Of a stretch of DNA of 64,000 nucleotides, positions 27,075 to 38,851 are shown one piece after another. The notes under the pieces were generated by a model, which was not told where the DNA came from, searched no databases, and was given only the letters and a program-made list of their open reading frames with translations. Made by a program: the position numbers and the translations under genes. How positions within the stretch are numbered: the first letter of the stretch is position 1; each line of letters opens with the position of its first letter. The stretch is from Akkermansiaceae bacterium (lineage in GTDB: Bacteria > Verrucomicrobiota > Verrucomicrobiia > Verrucomicrobiales > Akkermansiaceae): contig JARWZU010000070.1 in the NCBI GenBank assembly GCA_029866215.1, positions 20,263-84,262 on the forward strand, given 5' to 3'.

Positions 27075-28865
27075 TCAATCGCGGACGACCAACTGCCGGT
27101 CCAAGGCGAAATCCAATGCTTGTTCCACCAGCCGCGCGGCAAGTGCCTCCGTCGCGAGGTCAAGCCGTTGCACCGCTGGCTTGAGAAGATTGGGCGTTCC
27201 ATCCAAAAGTCCGGCGCGTACCGCAGCGAGGGCATTCTCGATTTCTCCACGCTCCTCAGCGGTGGCCAGTCCCTGACTCAATGCCAGCTCAACCGCCGGA
27301 ATCAACTCCTCCGCCTTCAACTTTGCCTCGGTGAAAACCCGCTGAGCCATGTCGGCGAAGGCATGTTCCACGGACTCGCTCACCATGGCCTCAACCGCAG
27401 CATCATCGACATTCACTGCCGCACTTTCAATCTGGATCACTTGGTCAATCCCAGTTGAAACATCTCTTGCGAGCGCCTCAAGGATGCCATTTTCATCGAT
27501 TTTAAATTGCACGCCGACACGTGCCTGGCCTTTTGGCGAAGGTGAAAACGGAACATCGAAGCAGCCAAGCTCCCAGTTATCCTTGGCCATTTCCCTCTCG
27601 CCTTGGAGCACCCTCACACGCATTCCCATTTGCTGATCCGCCGCATTGGTAAACATTTCACCCGCTTTGCAAGGAATCGTCGTGTTTCGCGGAATCAAAA
27701 CATTCATCAACCCGCCGAACGTTTCAATCCCAAGGCTCAATGGCGTCACATCCAACAAAATAATCTGACGCATCGCACCGCTGAGCACACCACCTTGGAT
27801 CGTGGCACCAAGAGCAATCGCCTCATCGGGGTGCTGAGAAATGTCTGGCTCAAGCCCGAAAACCTCTTGGACTGCTCGTCGAACCGCAGGGATGCGGCTG
27901 CTCCCCCCGACGAGCACCACGGCGTTTAGATCAGAAGCCTTCAGCGATGAATCTGCTAGAGCTTGGCGACATAGACGCACAGTTTTCTGAATCCATGGCA
28001 TGGCGATTTGCTCCAGCTCCGCACGACGGATCGTTTGCTCAAGGCTGCGGATGCCATCATAGAATGGTACCCGAAAAACCGCCTGCTCATGCTCGGAAAG
28101 AGCCACCTTGACTCGATCTGCCTCGGCGAGCAACCGGACCCGCACCGCAGGATCCACCCAGGAAATCCCTACGCGCATGAGTAACTCATCAAGAATCATC
28201 GCATTGAGATCATCCCCGCCCAATCGAGTATCGCCATGGGTCGCCAGCACCTGAAACACACCATCTTGCATTTCCAAAATGGATAGATCGAAAGTTCCGC
28301 CGCCCAAATCATAGACGGCGACTCGCGCCATCTCGCCCAATCGATCAAGCCCGTACGCTAGGGCTGCAGCCGTTGGCTCATTAAGAATCCGAATCACCTC
28401 AAGCCCAGCCAATTCCCCAGCACGCTTGGTCGCTGCACGCTGGCCATCATGAAAATACGCCGGCACCGTAATCACCGCCTTGGTGATTTCCACGCCCATC
28501 CGCCACTCCGCGATGCGCTTCATTTCACGAAGAATTTCAGCGCTAACCTCCTCGGGTTTTTTACCCAAAACCTGCGGGAAACCGTCGGGACCATCGGTGA
28601 TGGCAACTGGGAAATCCTCTCCAATCTCACTCGTGCGACGCCCCATCAGCCGCTTAATGCTCGTAATGACTCGCTCAGGTTCAGCCGCTTGGCGACGCAC
28701 CGCCTTCTCTCCCACCTCGACCGAGCCGTCCGCCCCAATCCACACGGCACTCGGAGTGATGCGCCGACCCTCCTCATTGGCCAAAAGCATCGGAAATCCA
28801 GAATCGACGATGCCAACCGCAGAATTCGTCGTTCCTAAATCAATTCCCAGAATCAGTTCGCTCAC
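27075..28865 (-). CDS. Hsp70-family chaperone (HscA/DnaK-like)
   Basis: 596 residues. The ATPase domain has GIDLGTTNSAVG, VYDLGGGTFDLSIL and VVLVGGSSRIPAVR. The substrate-binding domain has DVTPLSLGIETFGG and NTTIPCKAGEMFTNAADQQ. The alpha-helical lid is short and the DnaK C-terminal tail is missing, so the length is nearer to HscA (about 616) than to DnaK (about 640). No dnaJ or grpE is adjacent. An IscU-like scaffold with a chaperone-recognition motif is encoded upstream in the same cluster, so an HscA-like role in Fe-S cluster transfer is plausible but not shown. Confidence 0.9.
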   Translation of the reverse strand: MSELILGIDLGTTNSAVGIVDSGFPMLLANEEGRRITPSAVWIGADGSVEVGEKAVRRQAAEPERVITSIKRLMGRRTSEIGEDFPVAITDGPDGFPQVLGKKPEEVSAEILREMKRIAEWRMGVEITKAVITVPAYFHDGQRAATKRAGELAGLEVIRILNEPTAAALAYGLDRLGEMARVAVYDLGGGTFDLSILEMQDGVFQVLATHGDTRLGGDDLNAMILDELLMRVGISWVDPAVRVRLLAEADRVKVALSEHEQAVFRVPFYDGIRSLEQTIRRAELEQIAMPWIQKTVRLCRQALADSSLKASDLNAVVLVGGSSRIPAVRRAVQEVFGLEPDISQHPDEAIALGATIQGGVLSGAMRQIILLDVTPLSLGIETFGGLMNVLIPRNTTIPCKAGEMFTNAADQQMGMRVRVLQGEREMAKDNWELGCFDVPFSPSPKGQARVGVQFKIDENGILEALARDVSTGIDQVIQIESAAVNVDDAAVEAMVSESVEHAFADMAQRVFTEAKLKAEELIPAVELALSQGLATAEERGEIENALAAVRAGLLDGTPNLLKPAVQRLDLATEALAARLVEQALDFALDRQLVVRD

Positions 28866-28917
28866 CGAGTTGAGTTTCGAGCTGCCAATCCTTCAAGTCA
28901 ACTGCCGACTGTCCAAC

Positions 28918-30822
28918 TCATTGCGCCTCGGAAGATGCCGCCGCCGCTCTTTCGTCAGGTGGCAGAATCTCATCGGCAAGCCGCTTGTAGCCCAATTCCG
29001 CGAGATTGCTCTGCGGATAAATGCTACGAGCCTTAAGATACCAGGACAACGCAGATCCAACCTGCTTTGGCGTCCGGTTCTCGAACTGGCGAGCCTTGTC
29101 CAGAGCGCGGGTGAAATCTGCCACCTTAGGAGCTAACAACTCCAACTCCCGGCCCAGTTTTGGGTCATCAGGGAAATCCTCACGCAACTTGGCGAGCTGC
29201 TCCCATGCCGCATAGTCTTGGCCCATCTTGCTGAATTCCGTGGCTTTCCCCAGAGCTGCTTCGATCTTGGTGAGATTGACGATGATTTGCTTAAAAGCCT
29301 CCTCGCGTTTTGCGTCGCCCTGGATCACCGGAGCGATCTCATACTGGCGGCGCGCCACTTCGCGAAAGTTATTCTCACTGATAAGCCGATCAAAATCGTT
29401 CCGAACACTCACGAGTCCACTGCTGTTATTCACTAGATTACGAAACTCCTTAAGCTTTGGGTTCGTAGGCCAAATCTCGGCAGCCACACGGATTTTCTCT
29501 GCGGCCTTATCACTTTCCTTCGCAAGAAGGTGTGCCTTTGCCTCCTCAACGGCCAGATCCGATGCAAGAGTGTAAGCCGCGATGGCGCTGTCAACCTTGG
29601 ACGAAGGGAAGTCTTTCGCGGTTTTTTTCAGACGTTCAGCAAGCTCCATGGTCTTCGTGTAGTCGTGCGCTTGCAAAGTCCCATATAGCTCATGCAAGTC
29701 ACGGACGTAATCGGCGACGCGGCGCTTTTTTTCTAATGAAAGCGTGGCAAGCGGCTCCAAGTACTCGCCGATGGCATAAGCCTCCATCAACCGCTGCGAA
29801 GCATTGTGCAACTCATCGCGCGAGAGCATGAGTTCGAAGGCCTCGATGTATTTACTGGCTTCACGAATCGCCTCGTTTGAGAGCGAATCAAGCGACGCCA
29901 CCGTGGGGCTCACTCCGACCGACTCAGAGAATAATTTCGAAACGTCCGAATTCTTGTCGATGCGTAAAGCTGCATCGCCATCCTGCCAAATCTGGTTGTA
30001 GAAACGAGCTGCCATGAGCACATGCTCATACCGCCGCTGAACAAACCATTGAATCATGCTGACTTGATACTGCGCCTTGGTCCGCAGGGTTCCCGCCTCG
30101 GTGCGGGCAATGTTCGATTTCTTTAGTACCTCGATTTCGGCGATGCGACGGAGCGTCTCGACATACTTGAGCGAGTTGACACCACTACCCGTTTGCGTGG
30201 CAGCCTTGGGTTTTTCCTTCTTCTCTTTTATATCTTTGCTTTCTCCCAGGTCATTGTCCCGCTCGTGCCTCGCCAACCAGTCACCTTCGGCGATGATCGC
30301 CTTCTTTTCTGACTCGATGGAAAGGTTGAGTTTGTTGAGGCCATTCACATCCTGCTTCGCGAGCATCGCCATGTAGATCGACTCCGCAAGTGAGCCACAA
30401 AGATTCGCATCGCCAGGATATGCAGATGCCCCAGGCAATAACTTGAATGCAGAATACAAGTCAGGGCCACCCGACTTGAACGGCGAAATGGTACTGAGGA
30501 TTTTCGCAATCGCCTCGCGGTACTTAGCAGCCGCTTGATCGCTTTCCGGCGGTTGGCTCAAAAACTTTTCAAACCGAGCCTTCAGCAAACGATTGTCTCC
30601 AAGTGGGATCGCAACGCCCCCCACGGTGATCGTCTCTGCCGATGGATCGAGCATCGGAATTTCCTGCCCGAGCGGACTGGCTGCAGCTGGTTTTTGCTTG
30701 GCAGGTGCGGGGGCATCAGTCGGCGTGGCCTCCTTGGCGGGCGATGCTGCAGGCGGCGGCGTATAAACTTGGCCATGAGCCATTCCGACGAAGCAGATGA
30801 AAAAAAGAATCGGCGATTTCAT
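28918..30822 (-). CDS. Secreted helical-repeat protein of unknown function
   Basis: 634 residues with a signal peptide (MKSPILFFICFVGMAHG, cut before QVYTPPP), then a Pro/Ala-rich linker of about 40 residues and a long, charged, almost purely helical body. Repeated Ala/Leu patterns such as AYTLASDLAVEEAKAHLLA and SWYLKARSIYPQSNLAELGY resemble TPR units. A Lys/Glu-rich low-complexity segment lies near residues 200-215. No catalytic motif is seen. It lies between a small membrane protein (17-base gap) and the Hsp70 gene (52-base gap), so it probably forms part of an envelope complex. Confidence 0.72.
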   Translation of the reverse strand: MKSPILFFICFVGMAHGQVYTPPPAASPAKEATPTDAPAPAKQKPAAASPLGQEIPMLDPSAETITVGGVAIPLGDNRLLKARFEKFLSQPPESDQAAAKYREAIAKILSTISPFKSGGPDLYSAFKLLPGASAYPGDANLCGSLAESIYMAMLAKQDVNGLNKLNLSIESEKKAIIAEGDWLARHERDNDLGESKDIKEKKEKPKAATQTGSGVNSLKYVETLRRIAEIEVLKKSNIARTEAGTLRTKAQYQVSMIQWFVQRRYEHVLMAARFYNQIWQDGDAALRIDKNSDVSKLFSESVGVSPTVASLDSLSNEAIREASKYIEAFELMLSRDELHNASQRLMEAYAIGEYLEPLATLSLEKKRRVADYVRDLHELYGTLQAHDYTKTMELAERLKKTAKDFPSSKVDSAIAAYTLASDLAVEEAKAHLLAKESDKAAEKIRVAAEIWPTNPKLKEFRNLVNNSSGLVSVRNDFDRLISENNFREVARRQYEIAPVIQGDAKREEAFKQIIVNLTKIEAALGKATEFSKMGQDYAAWEQLAKLREDFPDDPKLGRELELLAPKVADFTRALDKARQFENRTPKQVGSALSWYLKARSIYPQSNLAELGYKRLADEILPPDERAAAASSEAQ

Positions 30823-30839
30823 TGGTGATACGGGAGGAG

Positions 30840-31244
30840 TTAGAGTCGATTCAGTCCAGTTGCGACAGGGATACCACCTTGTCGAAATTTCACTCGAAAT
30901 GCATATTTCTGTTTGGTGTCGATGTTCAGCCTGTTGAATTCTTGCGGAATCTCCACTCCCACAAAATCATCGCCGCTCGGCGTCGTCACCCGCACACTAA
31001 CTAGCTGGCCACGCTCGGTGGTCCACTGGAGTTTTTCGTCGATCTGCCCCTCGATGACGTATTCATTTCCACGCAGGCTGTTGCCGTTCTCAAGGAGATC
31101 TCCGACGCTGAGTTTGCCAATGTCGCCGAAGCTGGCAGATTTCTTTCCGATGAGAGATTTCCCAGCAAAAACTGCGACGACCATGGCAGCGAGCGCACCA
31201 ATGATCATTCCCGGGTGAAGTTGTGAACTAGCGCGACGTGCCAT
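30840..31244 (-). CDS. Small membrane-anchored protein with OB-like domain
   Basis: 134 residues: a basic N terminus (MARRASSQLHPG), one membrane segment (MIIGALAAMVVAVFAGKSLIG), then an extracytoplasmic beta-rich domain (NEYVIEGQIDEKLQWTTERGQLVSVRV ... KYAFRVKFRQGGIPVA) that looks like a small OB or cytochrome-c-maturation-like barrel. It is not assigned to a known family. The 17-base gap to the next gene downstream suggests co-translation with the secreted helical protein. Confidence 0.68.
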   Translation of the reverse strand: MARRASSQLHPGMIIGALAAMVVAVFAGKSLIGKKSASFGDIGKLSVGDLLENGNSLRGNEYVIEGQIDEKLQWTTERGQLVSVRVTTPSGDDFVGVEIPQEFNRLNIDTKQKYAFRVKFRQGGIPVATGLNRL

Positions 31245-31308
31245 AAGTAATGGGGGTTTGAAAATTTAAGTTAATTGAGGAATCCATAAAATCGAGCGAA
31301 AAAACGGC

Positions 31309-33039
31309 TCAGTCCCACTGAGGGCGACGAGCCCCGGCCCAAGTGGCAATGAGCGCCACCGCAATATGAGCCCCTAAAACATAGTAACAACCCTGCTGGG
31401 CCGAGAGACTGGTGTCCACCACCGACTTCACCGCATGGTGCACTTGGCTTTGCAGGGCCTCGACAGACCCTGACCATGCCCAATACGCAGAAATGAACGG
31501 GCGGGTGAACACCTCGATGTTTTCAGGCAACGCCAGCACCGCGCCCGACAGTGGGAGCTGAAAACCCACCAAATAAATCGAGAGCAACGACGCCTGCTCG
31601 GCCGTGCGCATCAACGAGGAAATCGCCAAGCAAATGGCCGTCATGGCCGCGTTGACGAGCAATAAAAATCCCGCATGCTCGACAAAATTACCACGAAAGG
31701 CGCCGAAAAAATTCACGAAGAACGCCATCCAGAGCGACTGTCCGATCACCAAACACGTCAAAAAAACCACCTTCGATGCCAGATAGGCCGAAGGTCTCAA
31801 TCCGCCAAATTTCTCTTTCTCGTAAATTGATCGCTCGCCGGCAATCTCACGCGCCGAGTTATTAGATCCCATTAGAGAAAGCAGAACCACTTGAAACATG
31901 ATAATGCCAGAAATCGCTGAACCAACCTTGGCCTGATCCGAGCGCACGCTCTGCTCCTCTTGGATTTCTGCCGCCATGTTGTTCTGTCGCGTGTCAGAAT
32001 ATCGCCGAATATTTCCTGATGCCTTATCGCTGAAAATAGTCACCAAAACCGGAAAGCAAATGATAATTGCGAGTTGCAGAAATACCTGCCCTCGATCCCG
32101 GAAAAAAATCCGCCAACGCCGAGAGATAAGCGTGGCGACCTGACTGAAAAAACCAGGGAGTTGCAAAGCCTCGGCCTCATCACTGGTGCCGTCGACTTTG
32201 GACGATGAAAACTCACCATTGGCCACCTGGCGTGCGCGGTTCACCTCCATCATTTTCTGAAAGGATTCGCGGTGCTTCTGCCACGAAACGTGCCACCGCT
32301 CCGCGTCTTGGGAGGTCAACCGCGGGTAAACGTCCTCGGTATCACTCACCGAGAAATAATAGTTTAACTGATCAGGCGGTCCGTGAAATACCACCTTGCC
32401 CTCGTGAAGAACCAAAATCGAATCATACAACTCAAGGTGCGCCAACGAGTGAGTCACCGAGAGCACGATGCGTCCATCATTGCGTGAGAGGTCATGCAGC
32501 AACCGAACAATTTCCCTCTCCGACCTTGGATCAAGCCCAGAAGTGACTTCATCACAAAGCAATAACTTGGGGTCTGAAACCAGCTCCATCGCCAAACCAA
32601 GACGACGCTTCTGTCCGCCCGATAGCACCTTGACCTGACGATCACTGATCGAACTAAGCCCGGTCTCCGCGAGCACTCGGTCTATGCGTTCGTCCAACTC
32701 GGCATGATTGTGGCATCGGACGCGCAACCGCGTGGCAGCCTCGATCGATTCGTCAACCGTCAGCGGTTCATAAGCAATGGAAAACTGCGGGACATAGCCG
32801 ATCTCTAATGGCGAAAAATCACCCTCTTCTGATAGGTTTCTTGAATCCCAAAACAAGGCACCACCCGACTCGGGATTCAGGCCCGCGATGGTTTTCAACA
32901 AGGTGGTCTTGCCGCAGCCCGAGGGCCCAACAATCGCCATGAAATGCCCCTTGGGCACAGCGATGGAGACGCGGTCAACCAACGGGATATCCTCCCCGTC
33001 TTTGCGGATGGTGAAACTGACTTCGTTTAACTCGAGCAC
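31309..33039 (-). CDS. ABCG-type half-transporter (ATPase fused to ABC-2 permease)
   Basis: 576 residues. The N-terminal ATPase has Walker A GPSGCGKTT (38-46), signature LSGGQ (139-143) and Walker B LLLCDE (159-164) followed by VTSGLDP. The C-terminal half has the ABC-2 permease helices, including the QSLWMAFFVNFFGAFRG and FQLPLSGAVLALPENIEV regions. Domain order ATPase-permease and the VTSGLDP sequence are those of the ABCG/White group, which exports lipids and sterols in eukaryotes; bacterial members are poorly characterised. It would work as a dimer. It is the second gene of the six-gene cluster, 88 bases after the IscU-like gene. Confidence 0.88.
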   Translation of the reverse strand: MLELNEVSFTIRKDGEDIPLVDRVSIAVPKGHFMAIVGPSGCGKTTLLKTIAGLNPESGGALFWDSRNLSEEGDFSPLEIGYVPQFSIAYEPLTVDESIEAATRLRVRCHNHAELDERIDRVLAETGLSSISDRQVKVLSGGQKRRLGLAMELVSDPKLLLCDEVTSGLDPRSEREIVRLLHDLSRNDGRIVLSVTHSLAHLELYDSILVLHEGKVVFHGPPDQLNYYFSVSDTEDVYPRLTSQDAERWHVSWQKHRESFQKMMEVNRARQVANGEFSSSKVDGTSDEAEALQLPGFFSQVATLISRRWRIFFRDRGQVFLQLAIIICFPVLVTIFSDKASGNIRRYSDTRQNNMAAEIQEEQSVRSDQAKVGSAISGIIMFQVVLLSLMGSNNSAREIAGERSIYEKEKFGGLRPSAYLASKVVFLTCLVIGQSLWMAFFVNFFGAFRGNFVEHAGFLLLVNAAMTAICLAISSLMRTAEQASLLSIYLVGFQLPLSGAVLALPENIEVFTRPFISAYWAWSGSVEALQSQVHHAVKSVVDTSLSAQQGCYYVLGAHIAVALIATWAGARRPQWD

Positions 33040-33127
33040 GGGATCAAGGGGCTGAATGGTTTGCGGCGCCTAGCGGAATCGTTGTAACGTGTTAGATAGA
33101 GATATCAAAACGACAACCGGCATCATT

Positions 33128-33607
33128 TCAATCAATGGGAACAATCCGAATCGAGCCAGAGCGTGATGGTTGGAGTGACGAAGCAAGCGTGGGAGCCATG
33201 GCGCTTGCCTGTGGGTTGCTAGAGGCGATGGCAGAGGCGTCTTGATCCAACGCATTGCGAAGCGCGCCTTCTACCAACTGCCCGCAATGAATTTTCATCG
33301 GCGGCAGCGGGCCGAGATCACCCGTAAGTTCCTGCGCGGTGAGATGCTTCGCTTCATCCGCAGTTTTCCCTCGAAGCAACTCGGTCGCCATGGATGCCAC
33401 CGCAATCGCAGTTTGGCAACCGAATGCCTGGAATGACGCCCGATCGATCACGCGTTTGCCGTCTTTTTCGGTGAATTTAAGCCACATCCGCAGCATGTCG
33501 CCGCATTCAGGAGAGCCTACAGTCCCGACAGCATCTGCATCAGGGATTTCGCCTTGATTCTGAGGACTCGCAAGCGCTTCACGGACTTTGGTTTCAAAGG
33601 AACTCAT
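33128..33607 (-). CDS. IscU/NifU-N-type Fe-S cluster scaffold
   Basis: 159 residues with all scaffold residues of IscU: C35 and D37 in GSPECGDMLR, C64 in AFGCQTAIA, and C108 in LPPMKIHCGQLVEGAL. LPPMK (101-105) corresponds to the LPPVK motif by which IscU is recognised by HscA. The C terminus adds about 38 residues rich in Ser, Ala and Pro that IscU lacks. It is the first gene of the minus-strand cluster that also encodes an Hsp70. The sulfur donor would be SufS, encoded at 15363. Confidence 0.9.
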   Translation of the reverse strand: MSSFETKVREALASPQNQGEIPDADAVGTVGSPECGDMLRMWLKFTEKDGKRVIDRASFQAFGCQTAIAVASMATELLRGKTADEAKHLTAQELTGDLGPLPPMKIHCGQLVEGALRNALDQDASAIASSNPQASAMAPTLASSLQPSRSGSIRIVPID

Positions 33608-33692
33608 GGTAGTTTAAAAGTTTGACTGCTGGTTCACGCTAACGAATTAAGATAGGATCGCTTCGTTTCGCCGTCATGCTGAAATGCGATGC

Positions 33693-34229
33693 TCACTTTG
33701 CGTTAAACTTCCGACCGCGGCCCGTTTCCCATGCGTTTTGGACGCTGCCATAAAGCGAGGAAAGTTCGGCCTCGGTGAGCAGTCGATACTCGATCGACTT
33801 GGCATGGGTGGTGTCGGGATATTTTTTGACCACCATGTTCTGCACCTCAGTGCCCACGTATTTGGTAGCCTTATCAACGAGTTCGCGCCCACGCTTTGCG
33901 AGATCGGCCACCGTGTTACCCGGAGCGGCGTCGGTGACTGGGGAAATGAAATAAAACCGCGCCAAGGCTTGCCCAGTCGTATCGATGGTCACTTCATCGA
34001 CAATCAGTGCCCCATCGAGCAGATATTGATGACGGCTCACTGACACAATCCGGTCCAATGCCACCATGTAGCTTCCACCGCTGAGATTGGCTTGCCAGAA
34101 CCGGGCATCTCCTACCGACTCCTTAGTTTTTTCGGTCGGGGACTCGGTTTGGGCACGAAGATCAACCGAAACTGCGACCACACTCGCAAAAAAGATTCGC
34201 AGGATTTTGCACAACATGAAAAAGTTCAT
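33693..34229 (-). CDS. Secreted hypothetical protein
   Basis: 178 residues with a signal peptide (IFFASVVAVSVDLRA, cut before QTESP). The mature part has a beta-rich domain (ARFWQANLSGGSYMVALDRIVSVSRHQYLLDG ... LARFYFISPV) followed by a helical tail. It is not recognised. It lies 85 bases upstream of the IscU-like gene on the same strand; whether it belongs to that transcript is unclear. Confidence 0.62.
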   Translation of the reverse strand: MNFFMLCKILRIFFASVVAVSVDLRAQTESPTEKTKESVGDARFWQANLSGGSYMVALDRIVSVSRHQYLLDGALIVDEVTIDTTGQALARFYFISPVTDAAPGNTVADLAKRGRELVDKATKYVGTEVQNMVVKKYPDTTHAKSIEYRLLTEAELSSLYGSVQNAWETGRGRKFNAK

Positions 34230-34454
34230 GGCAGGTTGATCTTCGTTTGACCAGTCCCAGCATCGGCCAACGCGAAAAATTTTCGACGCTCAGGTTCTTT
34301 TGGCCGCATGCTCCGCACGAGATTTTATGGCTGATGCCGTTGGTGGGTGCAGCCTTAGGAAAAAGGCGTGGCGTACGTAGAGTTTTCGTGGGCTGCCGCA
34401 GATGCACGAGGTTTCTGAGACCTATCCAACATCGAGATCATACCCAGACACGCC

Positions 34455-34619
34455 ATGACAAAAAGCTACTACATCGAACTCGACTGCGTCCTCATGGCGC
34501 CGTCCAAGACCGAGCGCAAACCCAACGAGAAAATCAAAACCGACAAGCGCGACGCCTGCAAGATCACCGGGCACTGGAGCCCCGTCGTCCGGGCTAGAGA
34601 GCCCCATCGTCCGGGCTAG
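34455..34619 (+). pseudogene. IS110-family transposase relic
   Basis: A 54-codon frame. MTKSYYIELD resembles the start of an IS110 transposase, then it jumps directly to CVLMAPSKTERKPNEKIKTDKRDA, the APSK...KTDRRDA block of the DEDD domain that normally lies some 70-80 codons further on. After ACKI the frame dissolves into the 22-base repeat array. So it looks like an internally deleted, 3'-truncated copy. No terminal repeats or target duplication can be seen. The 225 bases upstream (34230-34454) have no gene; GCAGCC (34349-34354) and GGCTGC (34391-34396) could pair but are too short to assign. Confidence 0.7.
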
Positions 34620-34871
34620 GGAGCCCCAACGTCCGGGTTCAGGAGCCCCAACGTCCGGGCTATGGAACCCCAGCGTCCGGGCTATGGAACCCCAGCGTCC
34701 GGGCTAGGGAACCCCAGCGTCCGGGCTATGGAACCCCAGCGTCCGGGCTAGGGAGCCTCGTCGTCCGGGTTCAGGAGCCCCGTCGTCCGGGCTAGGGAGC
34801 CCCAGCGTCCGGGTTCAGGAGCCCCAGCGTCCGGGTTCAGGAACCCCGTCGTCCGGGCTCCGATCCCGGTC
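34564..34871. repeat. Array of 14 22-base semi-palindromic repeats
   Basis: Unit starts (CGTCCGGG) are at 34586, 34608, 34630 and then every 22 bases to 34850, with a degenerate unit before (34564) and at the end. The period is exactly 22. Many units contain GGGTTC-AG-GAACCC or GGGCT-AGGG-AGCCC, so each can form a small hairpin, and some arm differences are paired (TT/AA against CT/AG). There are no spacers, so it is not CRISPR, and 22 is not a multiple of 3. It begins inside the IS110 relic. Confidence 0.9.
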
Positions 34872-35073
34872 CGCCGGTATCGCCCGAGCGTTTTGCGGCG
34901 GCGTAGTGGTGACCACCACCCGAATCAATCCCAGAAGTCGCAGCGACTTTCAACGTTGTCCGAGACCGAATTTCGGTCGAACGATTCTCTCGATCCCACC
35001 AAACAGTCGTGATAGTCTGTCACCCCCTTCGCTGGCATCATGCTCGCGTATTGCCCCCATCGAATCCAATCCC
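34872..35073 (+). other. Gene-free stretch between the array and the CHAD gene
   Basis: About 200 bases. A frame runs into the CHAD gene from 34906, but its Ser/Pro/Arg-rich residues before the ATG at 35074 do not look like protein. No terminator, promoter or RNA is recognised. Confidence 0.5.
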
Positions 35074-35868
35074 ATGATCTCCCCCAACGAACAAGATGCA
35101 CGGTTCGCCCATGAGAAACTTGCCGCCTGCTGCGATGCAATGAAGCATTTACTCCAAGGTCTCCAATGCCCCAAGGGCCCGGTCGCCGATGACATCCATG
35201 CCATCCGCAAACTCGGGAAATCCCTGCGTGGCGGCTTCTCGCTCTTCAGCCTGAGTGCCACTTCGGCACGAGAGATCCAAGCAATCGGGCGACTGCTTTC
35301 TGGCCCACGCGACGCGGTTTCCAGACTCAGCACATGGCAAAAACTTGGCTGGAATGAGGACCCATCAGTCGCCTTAGCCATCATCGGCCTCCTCGAACAA
35401 CAAGGGCACTCGGCAGCACTCAGCCCACCCGCCGAAACCATCTCGTGGTGCACGGATCGCCTCGATGCCGCCACCCGAAATCTACAGCAAGCCAGCACGA
35501 AATCTCTCGCACACGACCTCGCTCGCCGCCTCGCCAAGCTTCACCGCAAGCTCTGCAAACGCTGCCGCAACCTCGGACTGAATGGCAAAGAGGACTTTCA
35601 TGAGGCTCGAAAGGCTCTCAAAGCCTACCTCGGCGCCGTCGACTTCCTGCCCAAAGGCAGAATCCCACTCGACCCAAAAATCACCGAAATCGCCGAGATT
35701 CTTGGCGATGAAAACGACCTCACCACTCTCTCAGCTTGGTTGAAATCTCACGGATTCACCCGTCATTTCGTCCCTTCCTTGTGGATTGCAATCACCCAAG
35801 CCCATCGCACATTCCAAAAACAGGCGATCCGCGATGTCGCAGCATGGGCCTCCGCACGCGAAAGTTGA
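35074..35868 (+). CDS. CHAD-domain protein (polyphosphate-associated)
   Basis: 264 residues of helical CHAD type. Conserved His-x-x-Arg-Lys signatures appear twice: HAIRKLGKSLRGGFSLF near residue 45 and HEARKALKAYLGAVDFL near residue 180, and the closing motif is LGDENDLTTLSAWL. The His and basic residues line a polyphosphate-binding channel in known CHAD proteins, which bind polyP granules or, together with CYTH, act on triphosphates. Here there is no CYTH domain. I chose the ATG at 35074; the upstream frame is not conserved. It lies 3' of the repeat array. Confidence 0.85.
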   Translation: MISPNEQDARFAHEKLAACCDAMKHLLQGLQCPKGPVADDIHAIRKLGKSLRGGFSLFSLSATSAREIQAIGRLLSGPRDAVSRLSTWQKLGWNEDPSVALAIIGLLEQQGHSAALSPPAETISWCTDRLDAATRNLQQASTKSLAHDLARRLAKLHRKLCKRCRNLGLNGKEDFHEARKALKAYLGAVDFLPKGRIPLDPKITEIAEILGDENDLTTLSAWLKSHGFTRHFVPSLWIAITQAHRTFQKQAIRDVAAWASARES

Positions 35869-35997
35869 GGGTTTTCCAGAAGCCTGGGCAGAAATTCGCT
35901 GAATACTTGCGCCCAAGGGTTGCGTAGAAATGATCTTCCATTATGCAATGGGCACGCCGCTCAGTAGATCCACTTACCAAACCGATCACCTATTTCC

Positions 35998-38832
<2,835 letters not shown>

Positions 38833-38851
38833 CTTTTGATCCTACCTAACT

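Noticed and set aside
34162..34407. 81-codon minus-strand frame with several Cys
   Set aside because: It overlaps the secreted protein gene and has no recognisable family; the Cys-x2-Cys pattern is likely chance.
34564..34871. CRISPR array
   Set aside because: The repeats follow each other directly with no spacers and no cas genes are present.
35869..35997. Glycine riboswitch before gcvP
   Set aside because: The interval is only 129 bases and shows none of the tandem aptamer core.
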